Origin: CBIFVZ01 sp966185765 | Lineage (GTDB): Bacteria; Pseudomonadota; Gammaproteobacteria; Enterobacterales; Enterobacteriaceae | Direction of reading: 5' to 3' | Length of the DNA: 7,352 bases | NCBI GenBank assembly: GCA_966185765.1 | Contig: CBIFVZ010000123.1 | Location: forward strand, 1-7,352 | Shown: positions 5,699-7,352 of the stretch, piece by piece | Layout: the number at the start of each line of letters is the position of its first letter | Position numbering within the stretch: the first letter of the stretch is position 1 | The notes under the pieces: generated by a model | What the model saw: only the letters and a program-made list of their open reading frames with translations | Told to the model about the DNA's origin: nothing | Databases searched by the model: none | Program-made: the position numbers and the translations under genes

Positions 5699-6214
5699 TT
5701 AGCCTGCGGCTCGCGATTTCATGCGATCCAGTTTTTCGACTTTTTGACGGATACGCTGCTGTTTGAGCGGCGATAAGTAATCGATAAAAAGTTTACCCAT
5801 CAGATGATCCATTTCATGCTGGATACAGATAGCCAGTAAACCATCAGCCTCAAGCTCGTAGGGTTTGCCATCGCGATCGAGCGCGCTAATTTTTACTCGC
5901 TCTGCTCGTGGAACCAGAGCACGCTGCTCAGGTATAGACAGGCAGCCTTCTTCAATGCCCGTTTCACCACTTTTTTCCAGTAACTCAGGATTGATGAGTA
6001 CCAGACGTTCATCGCGGTTTTCTGACACATCAATAACGATGATACGCTGATGAATGTCTACCTGCGTTGCGGCAAGGCCAATGCCTTCTTCTGCGTACAT
6101 CGTTTCAAACATATCATCGACGATATGCTGAATATCTGCATTGACTTCCTTAACTGGCGCTGCGATTTTGCGTAACCGCTCGTCGGGAATATGTAATACC
6201 TGCAAAACTGCCAT
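5699..6214 (-). CDS. def: Peptide deformylase
   Basis: Def removes the N-formyl group from nascent proteins as they leave the ribosome, using a metal ion (iron in the native E. coli enzyme). The 171-residue protein carries all three class-I motifs: GIGLAATQ at 44-51, EGCLS with metal ligand C91, and QHEMDH with metal ligands H133 and H137 and catalytic E134. The C-terminal helix rich in K and R (QQRIRQKVEKLDRMKSRAAG) is the part that contacts the ribosome in E. coli. It is two residues longer than the 169-residue E. coli protein. ATG at 6212-6214 aligns exactly with the E. coli start; the ribosome binding site is a weak AGG about 5 bases upstream. It is the first gene of the - strand group, with a candidate promoter in the divergent intergenic region. 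Confidence 0.98.
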   Translation of the reverse strand: MAVLQVLHIPDERLRKIAAPVKEVNADIQHIVDDMFETMYAEEGIGLAATQVDIHQRIIVIDVSENRDERLVLINPELLEKSGETGIEEGCLSIPEQRALVPRAERVKISALDRDGKPYELEADGLLAICIQHEMDHLMGKLFIDYLSPLKQQRIRQKVEKLDRMKSRAAG

Positions 6215-6259
6215 AGATACCTGGAACTGTGTTCAGTAGTTAAAAAGTTTATACCCTCT

Positions 6260-6289
6260 ATTCTAGACAAATCCCCCCCTGATTGACAG
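6260..6289 (-). promoter_or_regulatory. Candidate sigma-70 promoter of def-fmt
   Basis: Read on the - strand, CTGTCA (6284-6289, four of six -35 matches) and TAGAAT (6260-6265, five of six -10 matches) are 18 bases apart. They lie about 45 bases before the def ATG. The spacer contains an unbroken run of seven G on this strand (6273-6279). A further TATAAA follows at 6248-6253 but has no fitting -35. Consensus matching by eye only. Confidence 0.55.
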
Positions 6290-6309
6290 CATCACAAAGC
6301 AACTATAAG
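6283..6309 (+). promoter_or_regulatory. Candidate sigma-70 promoter of dprA
   Basis: A perfect TTGACA (6283-6288) is followed by TATAAG (6304-6309, five of six) with a short 15-base spacer. Alternatively TAAGAA (6306-6311, three of six) gives a 17-base spacer. Neither -10 is ideal in both sequence and spacing. The start of dprA lies about 35 bases further on. The -35 box overlaps that of the opposing def promoter. Confidence 0.5.
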
Positions 6310-6343
6310 AAGCGAGTTTGAGGCCTGCGGCAGGGAGATTGCG

Positions 6344-7352
6344 GTGCGTAAAGAGGAGTTTTGGCTGCGTTTAATGGCCGTTCAAAGGCTTTGTGGTGAG
6401 AAGATGCAAAAGGCAGCAGAGCAGCATTTGTTGTCAGGCTGCGATATTGTTCATAGCTTGCATGTTGCACAATTAAACGATACTCAGCAAAGACAGTTCT
6501 ATGGTGTTTCAGAAATTGAACTTGAGCACGCAGAGCGCTGGCTGGCTATACCCGGGAACCAACTTTTAACGGTGATGGATGCCGATTACCCGTGCGCATT
6601 AAAGTCGATTGCCTGGTTTCCCGGAGCATTGTTTGTGCGTGGACATGTCGATGTGCTGACATCGCCACAACTTGCTGTTGTTGGGAACCGGGCACATTCC
6701 TGGTATGGGGAACGTTGGGGGCGGCTTTTCACCGAGAGGCTTGCAGTCGCTGGACTGACGATTATCAGTGGCCTTGCCCTTGGCATTGATAGTGTGGCGC
6801 ATCGGGCTGCACTCGGTGTCGGGGGGAAAACAATAGCGGTGATGGGAAGCGGTATGGAGCATGTGCATCCGCACCGTCATCGGCGGCTCGCAGAAGAGAT
6901 TGTTGAGAAAGGAGGCGCGATCGTTTCTGAATTTCCACTACACACCCCGCCCTGGCCTGGAAACTTTCCACGCCGTAACAGAATCATCAGCGGCTTGTCC
7001 CGCGGCGTGTTAGTTGTGGAAGCTGCGCTTCGCAGCGGCTCCCTTGTCACCGCTCGCCATGCACTGGAGCAAGGAAGGGACGTTTTTGCTATTCCTGGAG
7101 CGATAGGGAGTCCTGGCAGCGAAGGCCCGCACTGGCTGATAAAGCAGGGTGCTACACCGGTCACCTCGCCAGAAGACATTCTCGAATATTGGCAAAACGA
7201 GCTGAACTGGCTCAGAAATGCACCCGAAATGGACAATAATTCTCCAGATATGGAGCAGCCACCATTGCCATTTGCAGACCTGTTGGCTAACGTAGGAGAT
7301 GAGGTTACACCTGTTGACGTCGTCGCTGAACGTGCCGGCCAACCTGTGCCAG
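6344..7352 (+). CDS. dprA: DNA-processing protein DprA (Smf), 3' end missing
   Basis: DprA binds single-stranded DNA entering the cell and loads RecA onto it; in enterobacteria the natural role is less clear. The frame is open from GTG 6344 to the window edge, giving 336 codons of an expected total near 374. The N-terminal helical domain (about 1-70) is poorly conserved. The Rossmann-like core follows: LAVVGNRAHSWYGERWG (110-126), SGLALGIDSVAH (142-153), FPRRNRIISGLS (208-219), VVEAALRSGSLVTA (224-237). The C-terminal winged-helix domain begins near 305 and is cut off after AGQPVP. The GTG start puts WLRLM at 7-11, as in E. coli, and AGGGAG (6332-6337) sits 6 bases upstream. N115 replaces the serine of the usual GSR motif. 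Divergent from def; no frameshift seen. Confidence 0.95.
   Translation, partial: MRKEEFWLRLMAVQRLCGEKMQKAAEQHLLSGCDIVHSLHVAQLNDTQQRQFYGVSEIELEHAERWLAIPGNQLLTVMDADYPCALKSIAWFPGALFVRGHVDVLTSPQLAVVGNRAHSWYGERWGRLFTERLAVAGLTIISGLALGIDSVAHRAALGVGGKTIAVMGSGMEHVHPHRHRRLAEEIVEKGGAIVSEFPLHTPPWPGNFPRRNRIISGLSRGVLVVEAALRSGSLVTARHALEQGRDVFAIPGAIGSPGSEGPHWLIKQGATPVTSPEDILEYWQNELNWLRNAPEMDNNSPDMEQPPLPFADLLANVGDEVTPVDVVAERAGQPVP

Noticed and set aside
6324..6334. CCTGC-G-GCAGG dyad before the dprA ribosome binding site
   Set aside because: A one-base loop cannot form as a hairpin, and the few possible pairs with a larger loop are weak. Likely chance.
6599..7342. Several - strand open frames opposite dprA
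   Set aside because: The + strand frame encodes a clear DprA with all core motifs. The opposite frames are Cys-, Ser- and Arg-rich shadows with no family resemblance.
1..7352. Mobile elements, CRISPR arrays, tRNA or rRNA genes, or a defence system
   Set aside because: Every long stretch is accounted for by conserved enterobacterial core genes in the expected order. No terminal inverted repeats, repeat-spacer pattern or integrase-like protein was seen.

Overview
The window is ordinary core chromosome of an enterobacterium (Enterobacterales). Gene order and proteins match the Escherichia coli rplQ-yhdN-zntR-arfA / mscL-trkA-rsmB-fmt-def / dprA neighbourhood, as I remember it. Differences in the L17 tail, MscL, ArfA and especially DprA suggest a relative of E. 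coli rather than E. coli itself. I cannot name the genus from the sequence alone.

Layout: the + strand opens with the 3' end of rplQ (ribosomal protein L17) and its strong intrinsic terminator. Next come a tightly packed yhdN-zntR pair (3-nt gap) and arfA, the alternative ribosome-rescue factor, whose reading frame ends inside a long RNA hairpin. arfA and mscL meet tail to tail with no spacer: their stop codons form the palindrome TGATCA. From about 6214 down to 1389 the - strand carries def, fmt, rsmB, trkA and mscL. After a short divergent intergenic region (6215-6343), the + strand carries dprA, which runs off the right edge.

Functional themes: def and fmt form the formyl-methionine cycle, in which Fmt formylates initiator tRNA and Def removes the formyl group from nascent proteins. 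rsmB modifies 16S rRNA, rplQ is a ribosomal protein, and arfA rescues stalled ribosomes. trkA (potassium uptake regulation) and mscL (emergency osmotic release) deal with turgor. zntR senses zinc. dprA handles incoming single-stranded DNA.

Regulatory structure seen: a canonical terminator after rplQ; a hairpin inside the arfA coding sequence; a terminator-like hairpin with a U-rich tail between fmt and rsmB, followed by a second small hairpin; hairpins without U-tracts after trkA and at the rsmB stop; inverted repeats upstream of mscL; and back-to-back candidate promoters for def and dprA whose -35 boxes overlap. No mobile element, CRISPR array, tRNA or rRNA gene was seen, and no gene-free stretch exceeds 160 bases. 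I found no evidence of a new biological system; the findings are local regulatory curiosities.
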